NCBI RefSeq assembly: GCF_007858365.1
Contig: NZ_VFIO01000001.1
Span: 496,001-560,000 of the forward strand
Source of the DNA: Pseudomonas saxonica
GTDB taxonomy: Bacteria; Pseudomonadota; Gammaproteobacteria; Pseudomonadales; Pseudomonadaceae
Length of the DNA stretch: 64,000 nt
Reading direction: 5' to 3'
The position numbers were made by a program, and so were the translations under genes. Position 1 is the stretch's first letter; every line of letters begins with the position of its first letter. The notes beneath the pieces were generated by a model. That model was not told where the DNA came from. It did not search any database and worked only from the letters and a program-made list of their open reading frames with translations. Positions 45,789 to 54,078 of the stretch are shown here, in pieces.

Positions 45789-45931
45789 GTAGCCGCTGTC
45801 GAGGCACGAGGCTACGATCGGCGACGAAGTCGTCGTAAAACCCGATAACGCGGCGCTAAAAATTGACCGCCTTCACAGGTCTTGCGAGCGCTTCGCACTC
45901 GATCGCAGCCTCGTGCCTCGTCAGCGGATAC
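45789..45931. repeat. REP doublet (REPIN-like inverted pair)
   Basis: GTAGCCGCTGTCGAGGCACG, continuing AGGCTACGATCGGC, at 45789-45822 faces its inverse at 45900-45931 (CGATCGCAGCCTCGTGCCTC). It has the same unit and nearly the same total length as the doublet at 33.1 kb. It lies between the ABM gene and the haloperoxidase-like gene, so the longer in-frame ABM starts that run into it are unlikely. Confidence 0.8.
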
Positions 45932-45954
45932 ACCGTTTTAGCGAAAACTGAGCC

Positions 45955-46779
45955 TCAAACCTTGAGAAACGCCAGCAGATCGGCGTTTAACTGGTCCTTG
46001 TGGGTGTCGGTCAAACCGTGTGGTGCGCCGGGGTAAATCTTGAGGGTCGACCCTTTGATCAACGCGGCCGACGCAATCCCGGCCGCCTCGATGGGCACCA
46101 CTTGGTCGGCATCGCCGTGTACAACCAGCGTCGGCACGTCGAATTTTTTCAGGTCTTCGGTGAAGTCGGTTTCGGAAAACGCCTTGATGCAGTCGTAGGC
46201 GTTTTTGTGGCCGCTGGTCATGCCCTGCATCCAGAACCAGTCGATCATGCCCTGCGAAGCTTTGGCGCCTGGCTTGTTGAAGCCAAAAAACGGGCCGCTG
46301 GCCAAGTCCAGGTACAACTGCGAACGGTCGGCCAGAGAGGCCTGACGAATACCGTCAAACACTTCAATCGGCAAGCCTTTGGGGTTGGCTTCAGTCTTCA
46401 GCATCAAGGGCGGTACAGACGAAATCAGCGCCGCTTTGGCCACCCGGGCCGTGCCATGACGACCAATGTAGCGCGCCACTTCACCGCCCCCCGTAGAAAA
46501 GCCGATCAGCACCACGCGCTGCAGATCAAGCCGTGCAATCAACTCCCCCAGATCTTCGGCGTAAGTGTCCATGTCGTTGCCTGTCCACGGCTGACTGGAA
46601 CGGCCATGCCCACGGCGGTCGTGTGCAATCACTCGATAACCTTTGGACGCCAGAAACAACATCTGCGATTCCCAGCTATCCGCATTCAGCGGCCAACCGT
46701 GGCTGAACACGACAGGCTGCCCAGACCCCCAATCCTTGTAGTAAATTTCGGTGCCGTCGCGGGTGGTGAAAGTGCTCAT
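45955..46779 (-). CDS. Alpha/beta hydrolase, non-haem haloperoxidase/arylesterase type
   Basis: 274 residues of the non-haem chloroperoxidase family: oxyanion-hole [13 protein letters not shown], nucleophile elbow [12 protein letters not shown] (Ser near 96), acid in [13 protein letters not shown] and His in [10 protein letters not shown]. Such enzymes are cofactor-free esterases with side activity as perhydrolases. It is divergent from the large winged-helix regulator, 121 bp between starts, which makes it the natural target of that regulator. Confidence 0.92.
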   Translation of the reverse strand: MSTFTTRDGTEIYYKDWGSGQPVVFSHGWPLNADSWESQMLFLASKGYRVIAHDRRGHGRSSQPWTGNDMDTYAEDLGELIARLDLQRVVLIGFSTGGGEVARYIGRHGTARVAKAALISSVPPLMLKTEANPKGLPIEVFDGIRQASLADRSQLYLDLASGPFFGFNKPGAKASQGMIDWFWMQGMTSGHKNAYDCIKAFSETDFTEDLKKFDVPTLVVHGDADQVVPIEAAGIASAALIKGSTLKIYPGAPHGLTDTHKDQLNADLLAFLKV

Positions 46780-46900
46780 GAGCTGTTCATCCTTGTGCCG
46801 GGAAGGCCGATGCCTTCTGCTTCGCTTGAGGTTTCAGAGTGTCAGGCGTAAACGGATATCGAACGAGTTAAACGTTGTTAATTTTTGCCGGAGCGCTCCT

Positions 46901-49687
46901 TTGACTTTTCCCGCAGCTGAGGCCATTCACTTCGGCCCCTACCGGGTCTACCCCGAACAACGTCGGGTGATGGACACCGAACAACCCGTGCGCCTTGGCC
47001 GCCCGGCGTTGGACATTTTGTTGATCCTGTTGGCGCACGCCGGTCAAGTGGTCAGCAAGCAGACCCTGATTGCCGGGGTGTGGCCCAAAAGTGTAGTCGA
47101 GGACATCAACCTGCGCGTGCACATGGCTGCATTGCGCAAAGCGCTGGGCGACGGTCAGAACGGTCAGCGCTTCATCATTACCGTGGCCCAGCGCGGCTAC
47201 AGCTTTGTCGCCCCGTACTCGGTCGAAACCATCGAGCGCGTTGACGCTCACGCTGTGGCTGAAGGCCATAACTTACCCGTGCGTCAAACCCGTATGCTCG
47301 GGCGTCAACCGCTGGTCGAGCGCCTGGTGCAAGCATTGCCGCGCCAGCGCTTTATCACGCTGGTCGGGCCCGGCGGTATCGGTAAAACCACCGTGGCCTT
47401 GCGCGTGGCGGAGCACCTGATCGGACGCTATCGCGACGGTATTGGTTTTCTGGACTTGGCGGCGCTCACTGACCCACAGTTGATCACTGCGCATCTGGCG
47501 ACGCTGCTCGAACTGTCGCTGCACGACGGCGAGCCCATAAAGGAACTGGTAGCATTTTTGAGTGACCGGCAGATGCTGCTGGTGATCGATAACTGCGAAC
47601 ACTTGGTGGATGCCATCGCTGTGCTCTGCGAAGACATTCTGCGCGGTGCGCCGCAGGTGCATATTCTGGCCACCAGCCGCGAAAGCCTGCGGGCCGAGGG
47701 TGAATTCGTGCAGCGTCTGGATTCACTGGATTGCCCGCCGCCCAGCGCGGCCTTCAACCGTGCGCATGCCCTGAGTTTTTCGGCGCTGCAGCTGTTTATC
47801 GAGCGGGCCATGACCTGTCAGGACAACTTTGAACTCAACGACGCTCAGTTGCCGCTGGCCATCGACATTTGCCAGCGACTGGACGGCATTCCGCTGGCCA
47901 TTGAATTGGCAGCCGGGCACGTCGCTCAATTGGGGCTGGCGGGTTTGCTCAGTCAGTTGCAAAGCAGCTTCAGCCTGCAGGCCCAACGTTCGCACAGTCC
48001 CCTGCACCGGCATCAAACCCTGCGTGCGACTCTCGACTGGAGCTTCGACCTGCTCACCGACTTAGAGCAAACCTGCCTGCGTCGACTGAGCGTGTTTCGC
48101 AGTGGCTTCACTGTCAAATCAGCCGCGGCGGTGATCGGTGGCGAAGTGCTGGGGGCCATCACGCAATTGGTGGCCAAATCGCTGGTCAATGTCGAAATCG
48201 GTGACGAAGACGTGTTCTACCGTCTGCTGGACACAACCCGCAGCTATGCCCTGGAAAAACTCGACGAGTGCGATGAGTTGACTGCCACCCGTACGCGCCA
48301 TGCCGAGCGTTGTCTTGAGCTGATGCAATATGCCGGGCATGACTGGGAGTTAGTGACGACAAGCCGTTGGATCGAGCGTTACGCTCGCGGCCTGGAAGAT
48401 GTGCGCGGGGTGCTGGACTGGGGTTTGAACGGTGATGGCCCACAGGCGCTGGCAATCCGTTTGGCCGCACACTCCGCACCGTTGTGGCAGGAACTGTCGC
48501 TGCTCAAGGAGCACGGCCACTATGTGCGCAAAGCCCTCTTGCTGCTGACTGTCCCGCCGCAGCCACAACCTGAACTGGAAATGACCCTCAAACTGGCCTT
48601 GGGCAGCGCGTGTTATCACACCCAAGGCGGCACGACAGAGACCATTGACGCCTTTGTCAGCGCCCGAATCCTGGGCCAACAATGCAACGATGTGTCCGGG
48701 CAACTGCGTGCCGTGTCGGGGCATATGGCGGTCAATCTCAGTTGTGGCAATTATCAAAGAGCGTTGGAGCAAAGCCGGGAGTTCGACCTTCTGAGGTTAA
48801 ACAACGACGCCGTGCTGGCCCTCAGCACGGATCGCTTGCGCGGCTTGGCACTGCACTTTAGCGGGGATCAGGGGCAGGCGCGGGTGAATGCTGAACAAGT
48901 GATCCAGCGGATGGCCCATAGCGGGCACCGCAACCGTTTTACCCACGGCTTTGGGGTGCAGTACGACCAGAGTGTGGCGGCGTTGACGATTCTGGCGCGC
49001 ATCCTGTGGTTGCAAGGCCAACCCGAACACGCTTGGCGCACAGCTCGTCAGGCGCTGGATATTGCGCTGCAGATCAACCATGGCAACTCGATCTGCTACA
49101 CCCTGGCGCTCGGCAGTTGCCTGATCGCCCAATACAATGGCGACACTCTGACAGCGCGAAAGCTGTTGCGTTTATTGCTGGAGCAGGCGCAGAAACATTC
49201 GGTGCTGCTGTTTTACACGTGGGCGCGGCATTACGCGCAAGTGATCGACAGCTCAGCAGCCCCAGCACCCGCACAACCGGCGACAGGACTGATCAAGGAC
49301 ATTGTGCTCACGCTGGACGCCAGCACGGTCGACGATCAACTGTTGTTCAACGCCAAAACGGGGGCGGCTGGCTGGTGTACTGCGGAAATTCTGCGGGCTA
49401 AAGCCCAAGCGCTTCTGGTCGACGACCCAGCGCGCAACGCCAATGCGGCCCAAGCACTCTTGCTCAATGCCTTGACGGTGGCGCGAGCTCAGAGCGCGCT
49501 GGCCTGGGAGCTACGCACGGCTACATCTCTGGCTCTGCTCTGGCACGAGCAAGGCCGTAACGCGCAAGCCCATACGCTATTGGCGCCGATTTATAACCGT
49601 TTCACAGAAGGGTTGGCTACGCCGGACCTGGCTTGGGCTCGTCAGGTTCTTCACGTATCGCACGGGCATAAGCCCGGCTCGTATTGA
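46901..49687 (+). CDS. Winged-helix/STAND-ATPase transcriptional regulator (large)
   Basis: 928 residues from a TTG at 46901, chosen because GGAG lies 7 nt upstream and the protein there begins TFPAAEAIHFGPYRVYPEQR; the frame is open 50 codons further. N-terminal OmpR-type winged helix (~10-105, LGRPALDILLILLAHAGQVV, VAQRGYSFVAPYS). An NTPase domain follows with Walker A GPGGIGKTT near 155, Walker B-like LLVIDNCEHLVD and TSRESL. The C-terminal half has helical TPR-like repeats. It is a STAND-class signal-dependent activator, divergent from the hydrolase gene. Its last 71 bp overlap a convergent paralog. Confidence 0.88.
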   Translation: MTFPAAEAIHFGPYRVYPEQRRVMDTEQPVRLGRPALDILLILLAHAGQVVSKQTLIAGVWPKSVVEDINLRVHMAALRKALGDGQNGQRFIITVAQRGYSFVAPYSVETIERVDAHAVAEGHNLPVRQTRMLGRQPLVERLVQALPRQRFITLVGPGGIGKTTVALRVAEHLIGRYRDGIGFLDLAALTDPQLITAHLATLLELSLHDGEPIKELVAFLSDRQMLLVIDNCEHLVDAIAVLCEDILRGAPQVHILATSRESLRAEGEFVQRLDSLDCPPPSAAFNRAHALSFSALQLFIERAMTCQDNFELNDAQLPLAIDICQRLDGIPLAIELAAGHVAQLGLAGLLSQLQSSFSLQAQRSHSPLHRHQTLRATLDWSFDLLTDLEQTCLRRLSVFRSGFTVKSAAAVIGGEVLGAITQLVAKSLVNVEIGDEDVFYRLLDTTRSYALEKLDECDELTATRTRHAERCLELMQYAGHDWELVTTSRWIERYARGLEDVRGVLDWGLNGDGPQALAIRLAAHSAPLWQELSLLKEHGHYVRKALLLLTVPPQPQPELEMTLKLALGSACYHTQGGTTETIDAFVSARILGQQCNDVSGQLRAVSGHMAVNLSCGNYQRALEQSREFDLLRLNNDAVLALSTDRLRGLALHFSGDQGQARVNAEQVIQRMAHSGHRNRFTHGFGVQYDQSVAALTILARILWLQGQPEHAWRTARQALDIALQINHGNSICYTLALGSCLIAQYNGDTLTARKLLRLLLEQAQKHSVLLFYTWARHYAQVIDSSAAPAPAQPATGLIKDIVLTLDASTVDDQLLFNAKTGAAGWCTAEILRAKAQALLVDDPARNANAAQALLLNALTVARAQSALAWELRTATSLALLWHEQGRNAQAHTLLAPIYNRFTEGLATPDLAWARQVLHVSHGHKPGSY

Positions 49688-50993
49688 ACAAACAGTAACG
49701 GGGCGCGCGGCTGCCCTGCTCCATCGTCAAAAACGACTTGAGCACCAAGCGTTCCACGGCTGCGGCCAACAGCGCCGGCACTACGCTTGGGCAAGCAGCC
49801 ACTCGGGTCAGTGCGGCCAATGTGAAAGCCTGTCTGAATACCGACAACCGCTGCAACACCGTTTTCTCCAGCGGGCTAAGGTGCTGATAGCTCCAGTCCA
49901 GCGTGGCCCTGAGGCTTTGATGCCGCTCAACGGCCGTTCGTCTTCCCTGAGCCAGCCCCTGTAAACCGTGGTCCGGTAGTGCGAGCAAGCCGACCAACCC
50001 CAGCGTATCGATGTGGCATGCGGCCAGTTCAATGGCCAACGGCAGGCCGTCCAGCCGTCGACAGAGTTCCCCCACGGCGTCGAGGTCTTGCTCGCGCAGG
50101 ATCCAGTCTTGCTGACGGGCTCGCGCACGCATGACAAACAGTTGCACGGCTGAATAGCCAAAAACTTGCTCAACCGAAAGCGAACCTTCGCTCGGGGGTA
50201 CGCTCAGCGCCGGCACAGCCAAGACAGTTTCCCCTGCGACCTGTAAAGGTTCACGGCTGGTGATCAGAATTGACACGCGGGGAGCGACCCTCAGCACATG
50301 TTCGACCAGTTCGTAGCAACGTTGCAGCCGGTTTTCCGCATTATCCAGCACCAGCAAGGCATGGCACTGCGCTTGTTCCACCCTGAGGGCCATCTGCTCG
50401 AACGCCTCGACAGGATCCTCGATAGCGCCTGCATCAATTTGCCAAACGCCGTCTTGGTAGTGCTGCATCAGCAGCTCGGCAGTGCGTAAGGCCACTGTGG
50501 ACTTGCCGACGCCGCCCGGGCCGACCAGTGTGATAAGGCGTTTACCGAGCATATGCCTGACCAGACTGGCGACGTAAGAATCCCGACCAACAAGGGTTGT
50601 GAGCCGTCCAGGCAAATTGTGTAACGGCTTGAGCACCGGCTCGCCCAAGGTTCCCGGGCCCTGTACGTGCGCGATAAAACGGTATCCCTGTCGAGGAACG
50701 TGGGTGATGTAACGCCGTTCGGCGCGTCCTTCGCCCAAAGCCCGACGCAAGGCCGCAATATGCACACGAAGGTTGATCGCCTCGACCACCGTGTCGGGCC
50801 ACACACGAGCGATCAACTCATCCTTGCTGACCACCTCGCCTGCCCGCTCGACCAGCAACTGCAAGATGTCCAGTGCGCGCCCGCCTAAATTGAGTGGCCG
50901 ATCACCGTCAAGGATCAGTCGCTGCCGGACGTGGAAGGTGTACGAGCCAAAGAGCAGCACCCCATCGCTGTTAATGTTCGAAAGACTGCCCAT
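49617..50993 (-). CDS. Winged-helix/STAND-ATPase regulator (short paralog)
   Basis: 458 residues from ATG 50993 (MGSLSNINSDGVLLFGSYTF); the frame is open 28 codons upstream. Same architecture as the convergent regulator at 46.9-49.7 kb: winged helix (LGGRALDILQLLVERAGEVV, HVPRQGYRFIAHV), Walker A GPGGVGKST, LLVLDNAEN, ITSREPL, LDGLPLAIELAACH. It ends right after the ATPase/winged region (FNTSRAYARAIREE) and lacks the ~450-residue TPR sensor, so it may respond differently or act as a partner. Tail-to-tail coding overlap of 71 bp with its paralog. Confidence 0.85.
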   Translation of the reverse strand: MGSLSNINSDGVLLFGSYTFHVRQRLILDGDRPLNLGGRALDILQLLVERAGEVVSKDELIARVWPDTVVEAINLRVHIAALRRALGEGRAERRYITHVPRQGYRFIAHVQGPGTLGEPVLKPLHNLPGRLTTLVGRDSYVASLVRHMLGKRLITLVGPGGVGKSTVALRTAELLMQHYQDGVWQIDAGAIEDPVEAFEQMALRVEQAQCHALLVLDNAENRLQRCYELVEHVLRVAPRVSILITSREPLQVAGETVLAVPALSVPPSEGSLSVEQVFGYSAVQLFVMRARARQQDWILREQDLDAVGELCRRLDGLPLAIELAACHIDTLGLVGLLALPDHGLQGLAQGRRTAVERHQSLRATLDWSYQHLSPLEKTVLQRLSVFRQAFTLAALTRVAACPSVVPALLAAAVERLVLKSFLTMEQGSRAPRYCLFNTSRAYARAIREEPDEPKPGPA

Positions 50994-51145
50994 ACTTGTC
51001 GCTGGCGAGTCACTGAATAACAGCCACAGCGACCCGCACCTCCATTGCAAATAGTTCTCACCTATCTTGGCAGGCATCTGTTACAGCACAACGGCCACGA
51101 TGGGAGCGAAACTGCCATTTCGGTGCGCCTTACGGACATAACGCG

Positions 51146-52096
51146 CTAGCTGAACTGCTCCCGGTATTGGGCCGGAGTCAGGCCAAGCCGTTCATTAAAC
51201 AGAAACCGCATATGCCGTACGCTGCCGAAACCGCTTTTAAAAGCCACGGTTTTTAAAGGCAAATCACTGGTCTCCAGCAACTGTCTGGCGTGATCGATAC
51301 GCGCGTTCTGAAGAAACGCCATAGGGGTCATGCCTACTTCGTGTGCGAACACTCTGGCGAAATGACGCGAGCTCATACTGGCCATCCGCGCCAGCGATTC
51401 GACAGTGAACGTCTGATCGAGTTGCTCCAGCACCTGCTGCTGAACCCGGGTGATCGTCGTTTCATGTGGCCCAATTGCCGCCATCAATGGACTGAACTGC
51501 GCCTGTCCACCCTGGCGTTTCATCACTACCAGCAACACCTTGGCGACATCCTGAGCGACTTTTTTACCGTGATCGTTACTGACCACTGACAACGCAAGGT
51601 CAATACCGGCCGTGACGCCGCCTGATGTAATCAATTGACGGTCCTGCACGAAAATCTGATCGGTCTCCACACTCGCTGCCGGAAAGGCCTTGATCAGCCG
51701 CTCGGTGTAATGCCAGTGAGTGGTGACACGAAAGCCGTCGAGTAAACCGGCAAAGCCCAGCACAAAAGCCCCGGTACAAATCGAACCGTATTGACCGGCC
51801 CGGGTGACAGCGCCTCTGAGCCAGTCAAGTAACAAAGGCGGTTTATCGTTATAGGCACCCGGCCCGCCCGGTATGAGTAACAGGTCATAGAACTCGCCTG
51901 CCTGATCCATGTGCAGATCGGCCTGTACGTTGAGGCCGCAGGAAGCACGCAGCAGCCCAGGTTCGGTGCCGATGGTGGTCAGTTCATAGTGCTTATCGGG
52001 TTGTAAATAACGATTGGCAATGGAAAACACCTCCATGGGCCCCGCCATGTCGAGCAGAAGAAAATTGGGGAACAACACCATTGCCACGGTTTTCAT
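51146..52096 (-). CDS. GlxA family AraC-type regulator with DJ-1/PfpI domain
   Basis: 316 residues. N-terminal DJ-1/PfpI-like domain (MKTVAMVLFPNFLLLDMAGP, LLIPGG, GSICTGAFVLGFAGLLDG with the nucleophile-elbow Cys). The C-terminal AraC helix-turn-helix pair runs from ~220 (FTVESLARMASMSSRHFARV, FKSGFGSVRHMRFLFNERLG). Start at 52096 fits the family; the longest frame begins 15 codons upstream. Divergent from the pirin gene, which it may control. Confidence 0.88.
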   Translation of the reverse strand: MKTVAMVLFPNFLLLDMAGPMEVFSIANRYLQPDKHYELTTIGTEPGLLRASCGLNVQADLHMDQAGEFYDLLLIPGGPGAYNDKPPLLLDWLRGAVTRAGQYGSICTGAFVLGFAGLLDGFRVTTHWHYTERLIKAFPAASVETDQIFVQDRQLITSGGVTAGIDLALSVVSNDHGKKVAQDVAKVLLVVMKRQGGQAQFSPLMAAIGPHETTITRVQQQVLEQLDQTFTVESLARMASMSSRHFARVFAHEVGMTPMAFLQNARIDHARQLLETSDLPLKTVAFKSGFGSVRHMRFLFNERLGLTPAQYREQFS

Positions 52097-52247
52097 CGGG
52101 TAGATCGCCTTTATCCAAAGTTCGTCGCTGCGGATTGTCAACTTGATAATGACAGTCTTACAATTTTCACCTACTTATTGCACGCATGAATAACTATTAA
52201 CCTTCTCCTCACCCGGACGAATCAACGTCCCCTCAGGAGATTTCATC

Positions 52248-52970
52248 ATGCTGACTCTTCGTAAAGCTTCGGATCGCGGCGCAGCCGACCACGGCTGGTT
52301 GAAATCCTTCCACACGTTTTCATTCGCCAACTATCGCGATCTGAATCAACAAGGCTTCTCTGATCTGCTGGTCATCAACGACGATCGCGTCGCACCAGGC
52401 AAAGGCTTTGGCCAACACCCGCACCGCGACATGGAAATATTTTCCTACGTGCTCGAAGGCGCGCTGGAACATAAAGACACGCTGGGTACAGGCTCGGTGA
52501 TACGTCCGGGTGACGTGCAATTGATGAGCGCAGGCAGCGGCGTAGCGCACAGTGAATACAACCACTCACCTACTGAGCCCGTGCACTTTCTGCAAATCTG
52601 GATCGTGCCTGACGTCAGCGGCGCCGAACCGCGCTATCAACAAGAGCACTTCAGCGCAGAAAAGAAACGCGGACGCCTGCAACTGATCATCTCGCCGACG
52701 GGTGAGCAGGGCTCGCTGCTCGTGCGTCAGGATGCGCGCGTCTACGCAGCACTGATCGATGGCGATGAAACTGCCACGCTGGAACTCGCCGCCAATCGTT
52801 ACGCCTATGTGCATGTGGCCAGCGGCAGCGTTCAGCTTAATGGCCTGCAACTTCAGGCAGGTGACGGTGTGCGAGTCCGCGAGGAACATCTGCTGACGTT
52901 AAGCCACGGGAATAACGCCGAAGTGCTGGTGTTCGATTTACGCGCACAAGAACTGCCGCAAATGCCGTGA
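52248..52970 (+). CDS. Pirin family protein (YhhW-like)
   Basis: 240 residues, bicupin fold. The N-terminal signature is GWLKSFHTFSFANYRD with metal ligands in GFGQHPHRDMEIFSYVLEG and MSAGSGVAHSEYN. Enzymes of this group can open flavonols such as quercetin; others sense metals or redox state. CAGGAG lies 9 nt upstream of the ATG. Monocistronic, with a strong terminator 40 bp past the stop. Confidence 0.92.
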   Translation: MLTLRKASDRGAADHGWLKSFHTFSFANYRDLNQQGFSDLLVINDDRVAPGKGFGQHPHRDMEIFSYVLEGALEHKDTLGTGSVIRPGDVQLMSAGSGVAHSEYNHSPTEPVHFLQIWIVPDVSGAEPRYQQEHFSAEKKRGRLQLIISPTGEQGSLLVRQDARVYAALIDGDETATLELAANRYAYVHVASGSVQLNGLQLQAGDGVRVREEHLLTLSHGNNAEVLVFDLRAQELPQMP

Positions 52971-53010
52971 TGGCTTGTCTGTGGAGTGGCATACAGCGGC
53001 GATTTACATA

Positions 53011-53047
53011 AAAAACCCCTGAGAGGTTCGTCCTCTCAGGGGTTTTT
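53011..53047. terminator. Bidirectional rho-independent terminator after pirin
   Basis: A perfect 16-bp stem (AAAAACCCCTGAGAGG and its complement) with a TTCGT loop, flanked by A- and T-runs on both sides. It serves the rightward pirin gene and the leftward cyo operon, whose last stop is at 53114. Confidence 0.92.
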
Positions 53048-53113
53048 ATGTTGATCAAGGCTTGGTAATTCGCAAAGACGGCAATGATCAGCAGACGCTC
53101 AATTGCCCCTGAT

Positions 53114-53449
53114 TCACATCATGCGCGCATGCAAGTCCCATAAGATCCACACAGTGCCGGCGATAATTAACAGCAGTATCAGCGATGTGAACAGAATGAG
53201 CATCAGGTCGTCGCGATGGGATTGGCCCAAATCAATGTGCATAAAATAGTGCAAGTGCACCACCACTTGCAGCAGTGCCAGCACGCCCAATACGACCAAG
53301 GCTTGAGTACCTGCAACGACCTTAAGCCACACCAGGCCAAAGGCGATCAGGGTCAGGATCAGTGCCGCGCAGATACCGATGTAATAACTGCGTTTTTCGC
53401 GGCGAGACTCGGCCTGAAGGTCGCGGGTTGGAGAGGTTTGCGGGTTCAT
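53114..53449 (-). CDS. cyoD: Cytochrome bo-type quinol oxidase subunit IV
   Basis: 111 residues with three transmembrane helices (SYYIGICAALILTLIAFGLV, QALVVLGVLALLQVVVHLHY, LMLILFTSLILLLIIAGTVW), matching CyoD. Start at 53449 overlaps the cyoC stop (ATGA); the longer frame upstream is a shadow of cyoC. No cyoE (haem O synthase) follows before the terminator, so haem O must come from another locus. Confidence 0.92.
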   Translation of the reverse strand: MNPQTSPTRDLQAESRREKRSYYIGICAALILTLIAFGLVWLKVVAGTQALVVLGVLALLQVVVHLHYFMHIDLGQSHRDDLMLILFTSLILLLIIAGTVWILWDLHARMM

Positions 53450-54078
53450 ACTGCGACTCCGAACAGGTAGACGAAGGTGAAAATTGCAACCCACACGATG
53501 TCCAGCATGTGCCAGAACAACGCCAGACGCAGCAAGCGCAATTTGACGGGCGTATTGAGCCCGACAGTCATCACTTGTATGGCCAGCACGAGCATCCACA
53601 AGATGCCGGCCGACACGTGTACGGCGTGGGTTCCTGTCAGTAAGTAGTAAGCGGACAGAAAGCCACTGGTTTGCGGCCACGCATTTTTAGTGACAATCAT
53701 CACGTAATAGTCGTGGAGTTCAAAAGCGACAAAGGTAATGCCCAGCAATGCAGTAAAACCCAGCCACGTGAGGAGCGCTCTGCGGCTGGCGCTGTACTTC
53801 ATCGCCAGCATCGCGAAGCCGAACGTGAAGCTGGAAAGCAGCAGTAACAGGGTTTCAATCAACGCCGGGCCAAGGTCAAAGACGTCTGACGGGCCAGGGC
53901 CATGAGCGATGCCCTGGGTGCTCATGGCCGCATACGTTGCAAACAGTGCTGCGAACAGCACCAGATCGCTCATCAGGAAAATCCAGAACCCGAAAATGAC
54001 TTCTTCGGCCTTTTTGTGGCTCTTGCAGTCAGTCACGCCCAAATTCAAGCCTGGGTGCAGGGATTGAGGCGCCTTCAT
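53446..54078 (-). CDS. cyoC: Cytochrome bo-type quinol oxidase subunit III
   Basis: 210 residues with five hydrophobic helices. Signatures: GFWIFLMSDLVLFAALFATY near residue 31, LSAYYLLTGTHAVHVSAG, and the C-terminal LFWHMLDIVWVAIFTFVYLF of haem-copper oxidase subunit III. ATG at 54078 overlaps the cyoB stop. Third gene of the leftward operon. Confidence 0.95.
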   Translation of the reverse strand: MKAPQSLHPGLNLGVTDCKSHKKAEEVIFGFWIFLMSDLVLFAALFATYAAMSTQGIAHGPGPSDVFDLGPALIETLLLLLSSFTFGFAMLAMKYSASRRALLTWLGFTALLGITFVAFELHDYYVMIVTKNAWPQTSGFLSAYYLLTGTHAVHVSAGILWMLVLAIQVMTVGLNTPVKLRLLRLALFWHMLDIVWVAIFTFVYLFGVAV

